Positions 33,985-41,939 of a stretch of 64,000 nucleotides of DNA are shown in pieces (positions within the stretch are counted from its first letter, which is position 1; each line of letters opens with the position of its first letter). Made by a program: the position numbers and the translations under genes. The notes under the pieces were generated by a model. The model did no database searches. It was not told where the DNA came from and saw nothing but the letters and a program-made list of their open reading frames with translations. This DNA comes from Sphingopyxis sp. QXT-31 (GTDB lineage: Bacteria; Pseudomonadota; Alphaproteobacteria; Sphingomonadales; Sphingomonadaceae): the NCBI RefSeq assembly GCF_001984035.1, contig NZ_CP019449.1, positions 744,001 through 808,000 on the forward strand, in the 5' to 3' direction.

Positions 33985-36256
33985 TCGCCCGCCCGTCCCG
34001 CTGATCGAGCTGCTGCCGCAGCACCTGCGCAACCGCGACGCCGAGGAGGGCAGGGCGCTCGAAGCGCTGATGGGCCTGCTCGGCGAGGAGCTCGCGATCG
34101 TCGAGCGCGACCTTGACCAGCTTTACGACAATTTCTTCATCGAAAGCTGCGAGCCTTGGGTCATTCCCTATATCGGCGCGCTGATCGGCGCGCGCCCGAT
34201 GCGCAGCTTCGGCGCGGGTGAAGTGGGCCTGCGCAGCTACGTCGCCAACACGCTCGGCTATCGCCAGGCGAAGGGCACCGCTGCCGCGATCGAACAGATC
34301 GCGCGCGACGTCACCGGCTGGCCGGTCGTCGCGGTCGAATTCTTCCAGCGGCTGATCTGGAGCCAGCACGTCAATCATATCCGCCCCGGCGCGCTCGGTA
34401 CCGCGTCGATCCGCGATGCCGAGGCGGCGCGCCTGTCGGCGGGGGCGTTCAGCGACGCATGCCACAGCGCCGCCGCCGGTCCGGTGAACAGTGCCTCGGG
34501 CCGCTACGCCATCCCGCACGTCGGGCTCTTCGTCTGGCGCCTCGACGCCTATCCGCTGCGCTTCCTCTCGAACGCGCTCGCGGGCTACACCGGCGGGATC
34601 GTGCCGCGGACTTCGGCGATCGGCCCGGGCTTCCGCCATTTCGACCCGCTCGGCGCCGACCGCGCCTTGTTCAACCAGCCCAAGGCCGATCGCTCGATCG
34701 CCGGGCGGGTCGACATGCGCATGGTGCCCGCGCCGCTCGATCGCCGCCTGCTTCACCGCGACCTCAATCGCCTGCGCGCCGGCGAGGCTGGCGGCGGGCG
34801 CTGGTTCGACGAGGTGCCGGTGCTGCGCGTCCGGCTGGACGGCGCCGAAGTGCCGCCCGAGCGGCTGCATAGCTGCAACCTCGCGACGCGCACCGTCGGC
34901 GGAAATCCGACATGGCGCCGCCCGCAGCAGGCGGGGCATATCCTGTTCGACCCCGAACTCGGCCGCCTCGCGCTCCACGCCAGCGACGAGGGCAAGAGCG
35001 TCGAGGCGAGCTGCGCCTTCGCCGCGCCCTTCGCGCTCGGCGGCGGGCCCTATGACCGCGCCGCGAGCTTCGCCGCGTGGCACGACACGCTCGTCGTCGA
35101 CGGCGCGCCCGCGCCGTGGGTGATCGGCGTCTCGGCCCGGACCGAAGAACAGACGAACGATGTGCTGCAGGGCGGCGTGGTCGTCGCCTCGCTCGCCGAG
35201 GCGATCCTGCGCTGGAACGCCGCGGCTGCGACGGGAACGCGCGGGCTGATCGTGATGCTCGACAATGCGAGCTATGCCGAAGACCTCAGCGACGCCGCGC
35301 ATATCCTGCGCATCCCCGCCGAGGCCCGGCTCGCGATCGTCGCCGCGGCCTGGCCCGCGGTCGAGCGCGCGGGCGGGGTGATCGCGCGCGACCTCGACGC
35401 GCTGTCGCTCGCGCACCGCCGCCCCCATATCCGCGGCGACCTTCGGGTGCGCGCGGTCCAACCCGGCGCCGAGGAAGAGGCGGGCAGCCTGATCCTCGAC
35501 GGGCTGCTGGTCGAGGGCGAGGTCGCGGTCATGGCCGGCACGCTCGGCAATCTGGCGCTCCACCATTGCACGATCGGCGCTTCGGCGGCGGGGCTGACCA
35601 AGGGGGTGCGCGTCATTTCGCAGAACGGCGGGCTTGCCGTTAGCGTCGACCATTGCATCACGGGCCCGCTCGCGCTCGGCACCGCAGGCGGCGGGCTTGC
35701 GATCCGCGATTCGATCGTCGGCGAGGACCGCGACCTCCAGGCCGATCCCGACCTCCTGCCGTTGGTCCTCGACGCCCCCGTCGCCGACGTCGATATCGCG
35801 CGCAGCACGATCTTCGGCCGGGCGAGCATCCGCTCGATCGAGGCCGAGAACAGCCTGCTCATCGGCACCACCCGCGCGGCGCAGCGCCAGCGCGGCTGCG
35901 TCCGCTTCTGCTACGCCCCGCTGACCTCGCGCGTCCCGCGCCGCTACCGCTGCCAGCCCGATCTCGCCATCGCCGCAGCCGAGCAGGCGGCGGCGCCCGC
36001 GCCGCTGGCCGACGCCGAGCGCCAGCGCATCGCGCGCAGCATGGCGCCGATCTTCACCGCCAGCGCCTTTCCCGCCAGCGCCTTCGGCCAGCTCGCGCTC
36101 GCCTGTCCCGACGGCGTCGCGGCGGGCGCGTTCGGCGGCGCCGAAATGGGCGCGGGCTTTGCGGCGGGCACGCCGTTCCGCCGCGCGAACCTGACCGACA
36201 TGCTCGACGAATATCTGCCGTTCGGATTGGTGGCGGCCCCCCTGTTCCAGACCTGA
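33977..36256 (+). CDS. Tail protein I-like domain fused to a predicted beta-helix
   Basis: A 759-aa protein from a GTG start, overlapping the previous gene by 8 nt. Residues 1-150 match phage tail protein I (LIELLPQHLRNRD, LDQLYDNFFIESCEPWVIPYIGALIGA, YVANTLGYRQAKGTAAAIEQIARDVTGWP), which sits at the baseplate rim. From about residue 410 the chain shifts to short repeating strands (LILDGLLVEGEVAVMAG, LALHHCTIGASAAG, VSVDHCITGPLALG), a right-handed beta-helix style. The end, RGCVRFCYAPLTSR and RRYRCQPDL, recurs in related injection-system proteins. The helix may be a short fibre or receptor contact; that is inference. Confidence 0.8.
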   Translation: MHDRPPVPLIELLPQHLRNRDAEEGRALEALMGLLGEELAIVERDLDQLYDNFFIESCEPWVIPYIGALIGARPMRSFGAGEVGLRSYVANTLGYRQAKGTAAAIEQIARDVTGWPVVAVEFFQRLIWSQHVNHIRPGALGTASIRDAEAARLSAGAFSDACHSAAAGPVNSASGRYAIPHVGLFVWRLDAYPLRFLSNALAGYTGGIVPRTSAIGPGFRHFDPLGADRALFNQPKADRSIAGRVDMRMVPAPLDRRLLHRDLNRLRAGEAGGGRWFDEVPVLRVRLDGAEVPPERLHSCNLATRTVGGNPTWRRPQQAGHILFDPELGRLALHASDEGKSVEASCAFAAPFALGGGPYDRAASFAAWHDTLVVDGAPAPWVIGVSARTEEQTNDVLQGGVVVASLAEAILRWNAAAATGTRGLIVMLDNASYAEDLSDAAHILRIPAEARLAIVAAAWPAVERAGGVIARDLDALSLAHRRPHIRGDLRVRAVQPGAEEEAGSLILDGLLVEGEVAVMAGTLGNLALHHCTIGASAAGLTKGVRVISQNGGLAVSVDHCITGPLALGTAGGGLAIRDSIVGEDRDLQADPDLLPLVLDAPVADVDIARSTIFGRASIRSIEAENSLLIGTTRAAQRQRGCVRFCYAPLTSRVPRRYRCQPDLAIAAAEQAAAPAPLADAERQRIARSMAPIFTASAFPASAFGQLALACPDGVAAGAFGGAEMGAGFAAGTPFRRANLTDMLDEYLPFGLVAAPLFQT

Positions 36257-36267
36257 GGACAAAGACG

Positions 36268-39200
36268 ATGACTGGCGATTTCACCCGCGACACCTTCCGC
36301 CCCGACAAGGGTTACAGCGCCGTCCGGATGCAGCAGGGGCGGCTGTTCACCGACGCCGACTGGAACGAGGAGGGCGACATCGGCCGCGCCGCGCTGCGCA
36401 CGACGACGCGTTCGGTGATCGGCGCCAGCGGCTTTCCCGAGGACGCGCCGGGTTTTGCGATACTCGCCGGGGCGGGCGGTCAGACGCTGCTGATCGGCGG
36501 CGGTCAGGCCTATCTCGACGGCATCGGCATTTCGCATAGCGCGCCCGTCCGCCTGATGCTGCTGCGTGTTTCGGGCACCGGGGCGGCGACGCGCTGGCGC
36601 GTCGAGGCCGGCACACGCGTCGCGGAGGGCGACTATCTGGTGCTCGTCGGCAACACGCCCGCGCAGGCGGTGCGCGTCGCGGCGCTGTTCGACGATGTCG
36701 ACGGGCGCCAGACCTTCCAGGCGGCCGCCGCCATCTCGGCCGCCAACGACGCGCAGGTCGATCGCTATCGCAGCGCCGAGAGCCAGCCCTTCCTGCCCGG
36801 CAACAATCTGCCCACCGTCGCGGGCGACTATCTCGCCTATCTCGACCTGTGGGAGCGGCCGATCACCGCCGCCGACGAACCGCTGATCCGCGAGACCGCG
36901 TTCGGCGGCCCGGACACCGCGATCCGCGACCAACTCGTCTGGCAGGTCAAATTCGCGCGCACCGCCGATCTCGTCGCTGCGGGCGCGGTGACCGCGCCGG
37001 TCAGTTGCGCGAGCTTTGCGCCCGGTTGGTCGCCCTTCGGTCCCGCCGCGACGGGCGCGATGCGCGCGCGCGCCAATCCCGCAGCCGCCGCCGCCGATCC
37101 GTGCGCGCTGCCCGCGACCGGCGGCTATCGCAGCCTCGAAAACCATCTCTACCGCGTCGAGATCCACAATGGCAGCCCCGCCGGCGGGCGCTGGAAATGG
37201 TCGCGCGACAATGGCGGCGGCGCGGCGCGCTATGGCAAGATCGACAATGGCGCGCTGATCCTCGACAGCCTCGGCCCCGACGAGCCGAGCGCGCTCAAGA
37301 AGGACGAATGGGTCGAGATCCTCGACGAGGCGCGGCGGCTGAAGAGCTTGCCGGGCTTCTTCGCGCGCATCTCGGACATCAACGGCATCCGCGTCAGCCT
37401 CGGCGAAGTGCGCGACCCCGACACGCTTGCCGCGCTGACCAACGGCAGCGCGCCCGACCTGACCGTCCTCCCCGAAAAGGGCATCATCCGGCGCTGGGAG
37501 GGCGGGCTGCCCATCGCCATCGTCCCCGACGTCTGGGTCCCGGTCGAGCAGGGGATCGAGGTCGAGTTCCGCGCCGGGCGAATGGCGACGGGCGACCATT
37601 GGCAGATCCCCGCGCGCTCGCTCGCCGCGACGATCGAGTGGCCGTCGAAGGACGCGATCGGCAAACCCGCGGCGCTCCCCGCCAAGGGCATCGCGCATCA
37701 CTATGCCGCACTCGCGCTGGTCACGCGCAATGCGAACGGGATCTGGACCGTCGCGAGCGACTGCCGCAACATCTTCCCGCCGCTCACCGCGCTGCGCAGC
37801 TTCCTCTATCTCGGCGGCGACGGGCAGGAAGCGATGCCCAACCCGCTCACCCCTGCGACGCTCGTGCCGCTCGCCTCGCCGCTGCGCGCCGGGGTGATCC
37901 GCGGCAAGACGCCGCTTCCCGGGCTCGCGGTCGAGTTCGAGATCATCGCCGGCGACGGGCGGCTCGGCCCGGTCGCCGACAATGTCAAGAAGCGCGTCGC
38001 GCTGACCGAAGCCGACGGCGTCGCGCAAATCGACTGGTCGCTTGATGCCGCGACGCCGACGCAGCGCGTCGTCGCGCGGCTGCTCAACGCGGCGGGCCAG
38101 CCGACGCATCTGCCGATCCAGTTCAACGCCAATCTCAGCACCGCGGCGGCAACCTCGTTCGACCCCGCGAACACGCCGTTGCTCGCGGGCGAAAATACGG
38201 TGCAGGGCGCGATCGAAAAGCTCGCGGGCCAGACGCAGATCGGCTGCTCGACCTATATCGTCACCGAAGGCAGCGACTGGGCCGAGATATTGAAATCGAT
38301 CAAGGACGGCGAGGATGCCGCTATCTGCTTCCAGCGCGGCACCTATGAAACCGGCATCCCGGTCGAAATCTCGAACAAGGGGCATCTGACGCTCCACGGC
38401 GCGGGCGAGGGGACGCAGGTCATCGCGAGGCGCGCCGAATGCGCCTTGCTGTTCAAGGAATGCGCCAGCGTCACGATCCGCGACATGGCGGTGTCGGCGC
38501 CCGACGGGTCGGGTGCGCTCGACGATTTCACGTCGCGCCACGGCCCGGTGACGATCCTCGACTGCCCGACGGTCGAGGTGACGGGGATGACGCTGCGCTG
38601 CGGCGGCGGCGTGGCGGCCGAACGCACCGGGCTCGCGATCCGCGGATCGAACGAAAAGCCGCTCGATTCGGTACATGTGACGCACAACCGGCTGTCGATC
38701 GGGCTCGCGCAGGACGGCATCCTCGTCACCGACGCGGTGCATATCCTGATCTCCGACAACGAACTGGCGGTCGTGCCCGGCAAGGCAGGGGTGAAGCCGG
38801 GGCGGCTGCTCGAGGACAAGGACTGGCGCAAGCGTGTCGTCGATCTGCTCGTCGTCAGGCCGCGCGAGGTCGAGGCCAGAGGCGGCGGCAATCGCGAGTT
38901 TCGCGCCGGAACCATCACCGCGACCTTCGAATCGCCGATGCCACAGGAGGAATGGAATCTGTTGTTCGACGCCGACCCGCCGCGCGCCGACGAAATCCGG
39001 ACGATCGCGGGTATGCAGGGCTATATCAAGCGCGTCAGCGACGTCGTCGTCGCCGACCCCGACCGCTCGCCGACGTACAAGCGCGCCCTTCGCACCATGG
39101 GCGGCCGGATCGGCGATACGCGCATGGCGGCGGTCGATCCTGAAGTGAAGCGCTCGCTGGTGCTGATCGGCGAGCCGAGCGCGCGTGCCGAGCGCGAACA

Positions 39201-39984
39201 GCCGAATGCCGGCGACGGCGATGGCCAGGTCTCTCTCAAAGCCGGAGCCTATGCGATCAAGTTCGGCTCGCCGGTCAGCCAGTCGGACTGGAGCAAGGCG
39301 ATGAAGCAGCTACGGCCGCTCGACATCACCAGCGCTGCCGATCTGATCGGCCACGCGCGCCGGATCGCCGCGCGCATGGCGGCGGATGACGAGATCCGCG
39401 AAAGATTGCCCAGCGCCCAGCGCTGGTTCAATCGCTTTACCAGCCGCTTGCCGAGCTATGCCCGGCAGGCGATCACCTGCGGCGGGCTGACACTGACCAC
39501 GGTGCAGATTCGCGGAAACAAGGCCTTCGGTTTCGTGCGAGGGGTTCATGTCGGCGCCAGCGGGCATAACCCGGAAACAGGCCGTGCGGATCTCGTCCGG
39601 GCGGGCAATGTCACGATCGCCGACAATCATCTGTCGCTGCGCAAACCGGCGGCGGAGGTCTATGTCCCGATGGCGCTGTTCGTCGGCAATGTCGATACGC
39701 TGCGAATCCAGCGCAACACGCTCGATTGGGCGGGACAGGCGAGCGACGACCTGTTCAATCACGGCATTCGTGTCTGGGGCGATATCGGCCATTACCTGAA
39801 GATATCGGACAATCGCATTACCATCGCGCGCATCGGAATCGCGGTCCAGCCGATCATGCCATTCGACCGCCAACAGTTGTTCCGCTATCTTTGGGTAGCG
39901 TCCGACAATCTTTCCGAAGCCTCTTTTCCCGCCAATGTGGTCAAGGCGCCGAAGTTCCTGCTAAGGCGCGATAATCGTCCGTGA
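36268..39984 (+). CDS. DUF6519 / right-handed beta-helix protein, probable tail fibre
   Basis: The last and second-largest gene of the operon, 1238 aa. The N-terminal DUF6519 domain starts DFTRDTFRPDKGYSAVRMQQGRLFTDADWNEEGD and runs to about residue 490, containing the conserved YRVEIHNGSPAGGRWKWSRDNG stretch. After an Ig-like segment, residues about 670-870 and 1065-1225 are beta-helix coils (VTIRDMAVSAPDG, VTGMTLRCGGGV, TTVQIRGNKAFGFVRGVHVG). Between them lies a duplicated module of about 48 residues (878-925 and 990-1037). Position and fold suggest the fibre that binds the target surface, in the place of Afp13. Codon use near the 3' end is a little less GC-rich. Confidence 0.8.
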   Translation: MTGDFTRDTFRPDKGYSAVRMQQGRLFTDADWNEEGDIGRAALRTTTRSVIGASGFPEDAPGFAILAGAGGQTLLIGGGQAYLDGIGISHSAPVRLMLLRVSGTGAATRWRVEAGTRVAEGDYLVLVGNTPAQAVRVAALFDDVDGRQTFQAAAAISAANDAQVDRYRSAESQPFLPGNNLPTVAGDYLAYLDLWERPITAADEPLIRETAFGGPDTAIRDQLVWQVKFARTADLVAAGAVTAPVSCASFAPGWSPFGPAATGAMRARANPAAAAADPCALPATGGYRSLENHLYRVEIHNGSPAGGRWKWSRDNGGGAARYGKIDNGALILDSLGPDEPSALKKDEWVEILDEARRLKSLPGFFARISDINGIRVSLGEVRDPDTLAALTNGSAPDLTVLPEKGIIRRWEGGLPIAIVPDVWVPVEQGIEVEFRAGRMATGDHWQIPARSLAATIEWPSKDAIGKPAALPAKGIAHHYAALALVTRNANGIWTVASDCRNIFPPLTALRSFLYLGGDGQEAMPNPLTPATLVPLASPLRAGVIRGKTPLPGLAVEFEIIAGDGRLGPVADNVKKRVALTEADGVAQIDWSLDAATPTQRVVARLLNAAGQPTHLPIQFNANLSTAAATSFDPANTPLLAGENTVQGAIEKLAGQTQIGCSTYIVTEGSDWAEILKSIKDGEDAAICFQRGTYETGIPVEISNKGHLTLHGAGEGTQVIARRAECALLFKECASVTIRDMAVSAPDGSGALDDFTSRHGPVTILDCPTVEVTGMTLRCGGGVAAERTGLAIRGSNEKPLDSVHVTHNRLSIGLAQDGILVTDAVHILISDNELAVVPGKAGVKPGRLLEDKDWRKRVVDLLVVRPREVEARGGGNREFRAGTITATFESPMPQEEWNLLFDADPPRADEIRTIAGMQGYIKRVSDVVVADPDRSPTYKRALRTMGGRIGDTRMAAVDPEVKRSLVLIGEPSARAEREQPNAGDGDGQVSLKAGAYAIKFGSPVSQSDWSKAMKQLRPLDITSAADLIGHARRIAARMAADDEIRERLPSAQRWFNRFTSRLPSYARQAITCGGLTLTTVQIRGNKAFGFVRGVHVGASGHNPETGRADLVRAGNVTIADNHLSLRKPAAEVYVPMALFVGNVDTLRIQRNTLDWAGQASDDLFNHGIRVWGDIGHYLKISDNRITIARIGIAVQPIMPFDRQQLFRYLWVASDNLSEASFPANVVKAPKFLLRRDNRP
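38899..39378 (+). repeat. Internal duplicated module in the fibre gene
   Basis: Two copies, 38899-39042 and 39235-39378, encode related blocks with the shared pattern AG-x5-F-x-SP-x2-Q-x2-W followed by a helical segment. They are diverged at the DNA level, so the duplication is old. Between them lies a linker of about 64 residues. Confidence 0.6.
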
Positions 39985-40088
39985 AAATGAGCTCAAAAAA
40001 CACGATTTTTCTTGCATTTCATAGGAAAATCGGCCAATGTTACGATGGCCTCGATGAAAAACACTAGGCAGGATAATCCGGTGCCATG

Positions 40089-40143
40089 AAAGGGTCGAGT
40101 CCCTTTCGGGGTCTTGGGGCGAGTCCACCGGGGCTCGCCCTTA
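40089..40143 (+). terminator. Tandem hairpins after the injection-system operon
   Basis: The gap 39985-40327 (343 nt) contains no gene. AAAGGG/CCCTTT (40089-40106) and GGGCGAG/CTCGCCC (40117-40140) form two successive hairpins about 105 nt past the operon stop. The U-run is weak, so this could be the operon terminator or a small structured RNA. Confidence 0.35.
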
Positions 40144-40215
40144 ACCGTTTCAGGCCCTATCAATGACAATGCGCGGCGGCTGTCGGCTTTAGGGCCGGGA
40201 GCCTTCCTCTCGTTC

Positions 40216-40320
40216 TCGTCATGCTGAACTCGTTTCAGCATCCATGGCCTGAGCTCTTATCCGGCGCGGCGCTGAAGGAAACGGCACGCCATGGATCCTG
40301 AAACAAGTTCAGGATGACGA
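40216..40320. repeat. Inverted repeat, about 32-bp imperfect arms
   Basis: TCGTCATGCTGAAC... at 40216-40247 pairs with ...GTTCAGGATGACGA at 40289-40320; each arm carries its own small CTGAAC/GTTTCAG-type symmetry and ends in CCATGG. It lies between the injection-system operon and the stop of the convergent nitrobindin-like gene. Confidence 0.75.
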
Positions 40321-40327
40321 TGATAAA

Positions 40328-40972
40328 TTATCCTTGGCCGCGCACGATCTTCGCCCAGGGGTTGAGTTCGGGCTCTCCGATCCTGACCAGCCTGTTGCGG
40401 TCGCGGTGGAGGAAGGGTGCGTCGCGGCCCTTCACCACCAATGTGGTGTCGGAGACGTAGCTCCACGACCCGTCGTCGTGGAAATCGATCGTCAGCTGAT
40501 AGGCGTCGGTGCGAAAGGCGCGGTCGAGGAAGCTCGACGAACAGATGCCATATTCGGTTTCGCCGCGGCCCGCCTTGACGACCAGCCGCTTCGCATCGGG
40601 CTCGGCGTGGCCCGACGCCATCGCGATCTGCCCGCGCGGGATCGCCAGCGTCTGCAGGATCAGCCCGGTCGCGGGTTCGTAGAGCCAGTAACCGACCTGG
40701 TCGTGAAAGCTGATCTCTTCCTCGCGCGTGTTGACATGCTGGTGATAGCGCAGGCCGTAAAAGAGCTGCGGGCCGTTTGCCTGCGGGTCGATCGGCTGCA
40801 TCTCGATCCGCTCATAATAGTGCCGCGTCTCGGGGCCGTCGGCCTTGGGGTTGATATCGACCCCGCGCTGCCCCTCCCAGATGCCGGCCAGCCGCGCGAG
40901 CGGGCCCAGATTAGCGAGCGTCTCGGGATCGACATCCTCGGGTTCGGTAAAAATATCGTCCGGTAATTCCAT
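40328..40972 (-). CDS. Nitrobindin-like heme-binding beta-barrel protein
   Basis: A 214-aa cytoplasmic protein of the fatty-acid-binding-protein-like heme-binding group (THAP4/nitrobindin type). The entry motif LAGIWEGQRGVD corresponds to the family GxWxGxG. Later strands include YHQHVNTREEEISFHDQVGYWLYEP, GLILQTLAIPRGQIAMASG and SSFLDRAFRTDAYQLTIDFHDDGSWSY. Family members bind heme b and react with NO or peroxynitrite. A suitable proximal His is near the C-terminus (FLHRDRNRL). It lies 28 nt before the agmatine gene aguB on the same strand but is downstream of it, so may share its transcript. Confidence 0.75.
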   Translation of the reverse strand: MELPDDIFTEPEDVDPETLANLGPLARLAGIWEGQRGVDINPKADGPETRHYYERIEMQPIDPQANGPQLFYGLRYHQHVNTREEEISFHDQVGYWLYEPATGLILQTLAIPRGQIAMASGHAEPDAKRLVVKAGRGETEYGICSSSFLDRAFRTDAYQLTIDFHDDGSWSYVSDTTLVVKGRDAPFLHRDRNRLVRIGEPELNPWAKIVRGQG

Positions 40973-41000
40973 AGCTTGACCCCCAAAGCTATTGTGGAAA

Positions 41001-41852
41001 CTAGATATCCTCGGTCAGTCGCCCATAGAGTTGCGGTCGCCGGTCGCGGAAGAAACCCATGCCCGCGCGGTGCTTAGCCGCGCGATTGAGGTCGATCGTC
41101 TCGACCAGCACGCCGCTCTCGCCGGCGCCATACTCCTGCGTCAGATCGCCCCACTCGTCGCTGATGAAGCTGTGGCCGTAGAAGTTTGCGTCGCCCTCCG
41201 CCCCGATGCGGTTTGCGGCGACCACGGGCATGCAGTTCGACACCGCATGCCCCTGCATCGCACGGCGCCACATGCGGCTCGTGTCGAGTTCGGCGTCATA
41301 GGGTTCGCTGCCGATCGCGGTCGGATAGAAGAGCACCTCGGCGCCCATCAGCGCCACCGCGCGCGCGCATTCGGGATACCATTGGTCCCAGCACACCCCG
41401 ACGCCGATCCGCGCGCCGAAGATGTCCCAGACCTTGAATCCCGTGTTGCCGGGCCGGAAATAATATTTCTCTTCATAGCCCGGGCCGTCGGGGATGTGCG
41501 ATTTGCGGTAGGTTCCCATGATGCCGCCGTCGGGGCCGATCATCGCGAGGGTGTTGTAATAATGATGCCCGTCGCGCTCGAAAAAGCTCGTCGGGATCGC
41601 GACCTTCAGCTTCGCGGCGAGCGCCTGCATCGCCAGCACGCTCGGATGTTCGGTGGTCGGGTAGGCGGTGGCGAACAGCGCCTCATCCTCGACCTGGCAG
41701 AAATAAGGGCCCTCAAACAACTCGGGTGGCAGGATCACCTGTGCGCCCTTTTCCGCGGCCTCCTCGACGAACGCCGAGACGGCGTCGATATTGGGCTGGA
41801 TGGGGCCGGGCAGGGCTAGTTGCAGCGCGGCGACGGATAGCGTGCGGGTCAT
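41001..41852 (-). CDS. aguB: N-carbamoylputrescine amidase
   Basis: A 283-aa nitrilase-superfamily amidase converting N-carbamoylputrescine to putrescine, CO2 and ammonia. The Glu-Lys-Cys triad is visible in LPPELFEGPYFCQ (Glu), YRKSHIPDGPGY (Lys) and GVCWDQWYPE (Cys), in the exact form of the AguB subgroup. Its partner agmatine deiminase lies upstream on the same strand, so the two complete the agmatine route to putrescine. An 87-nt gap with a strong hairpin separates them. The ATG at 41852 begins the first beta-strand (TLSVAALQLA). Confidence 0.93.
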   Translation of the reverse strand: MTRTLSVAALQLALPGPIQPNIDAVSAFVEEAAEKGAQVILPPELFEGPYFCQVEDEALFATAYPTTEHPSVLAMQALAAKLKVAIPTSFFERDGHHYYNTLAMIGPDGGIMGTYRKSHIPDGPGYEEKYYFRPGNTGFKVWDIFGARIGVGVCWDQWYPECARAVALMGAEVLFYPTAIGSEPYDAELDTSRMWRRAMQGHAVSNCMPVVAANRIGAEGDANFYGHSFISDEWGDLTQEYGAGESGVLVETIDLNRAAKHRAGMGFFRDRRPQLYGRLTEDI

Positions 41853-41910
41853 GGAGTGGATATAGGGGAGGGGCAGCATCTTGCTAGGTGCAAAAGGACC
41901 GGTCTCTCCT

Positions 41911-41938
41911 CGTCATCCCGGCCTTCGCCGGGATGACG
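41911..41938. repeat. Perfect 12-bp hairpin between aguA and aguB
   Basis: CGTCATCCCGGC-CTTC-GCCGGGATGACG is a perfect inverted repeat of a type widely scattered in alphaproteobacterial intergenic DNA. In this place it could reduce read-through from aguA into aguB or stabilise the upstream message. Confidence 0.8.
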
Positions 41939-41939
41939 G

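Noticed and set aside
30892..36262. Long minus-strand frames of 1046 and 776 aa opposite the wedge and gpI-like genes
   Set aside because: They mirror real baseplate genes, lack any motif or plausible start, and have the same Arg/Asp/Ala-rich shadow composition.
13512..39984. Prophage or R-type tailocin
   Set aside because: No capsid, portal, terminase, integrase, lysis or tail-assembly-chaperone frameshift genes, and the AAA+, DUF4255, DUF4157 and DUF6519 genes are eCIS-specific.
13512..39984. Type VI secretion system
   Set aside because: No TssJ/L/M membrane complex, TssB/TssC two-part sheath or ClpV; the ATPase is of the single-module Afp15 kind.
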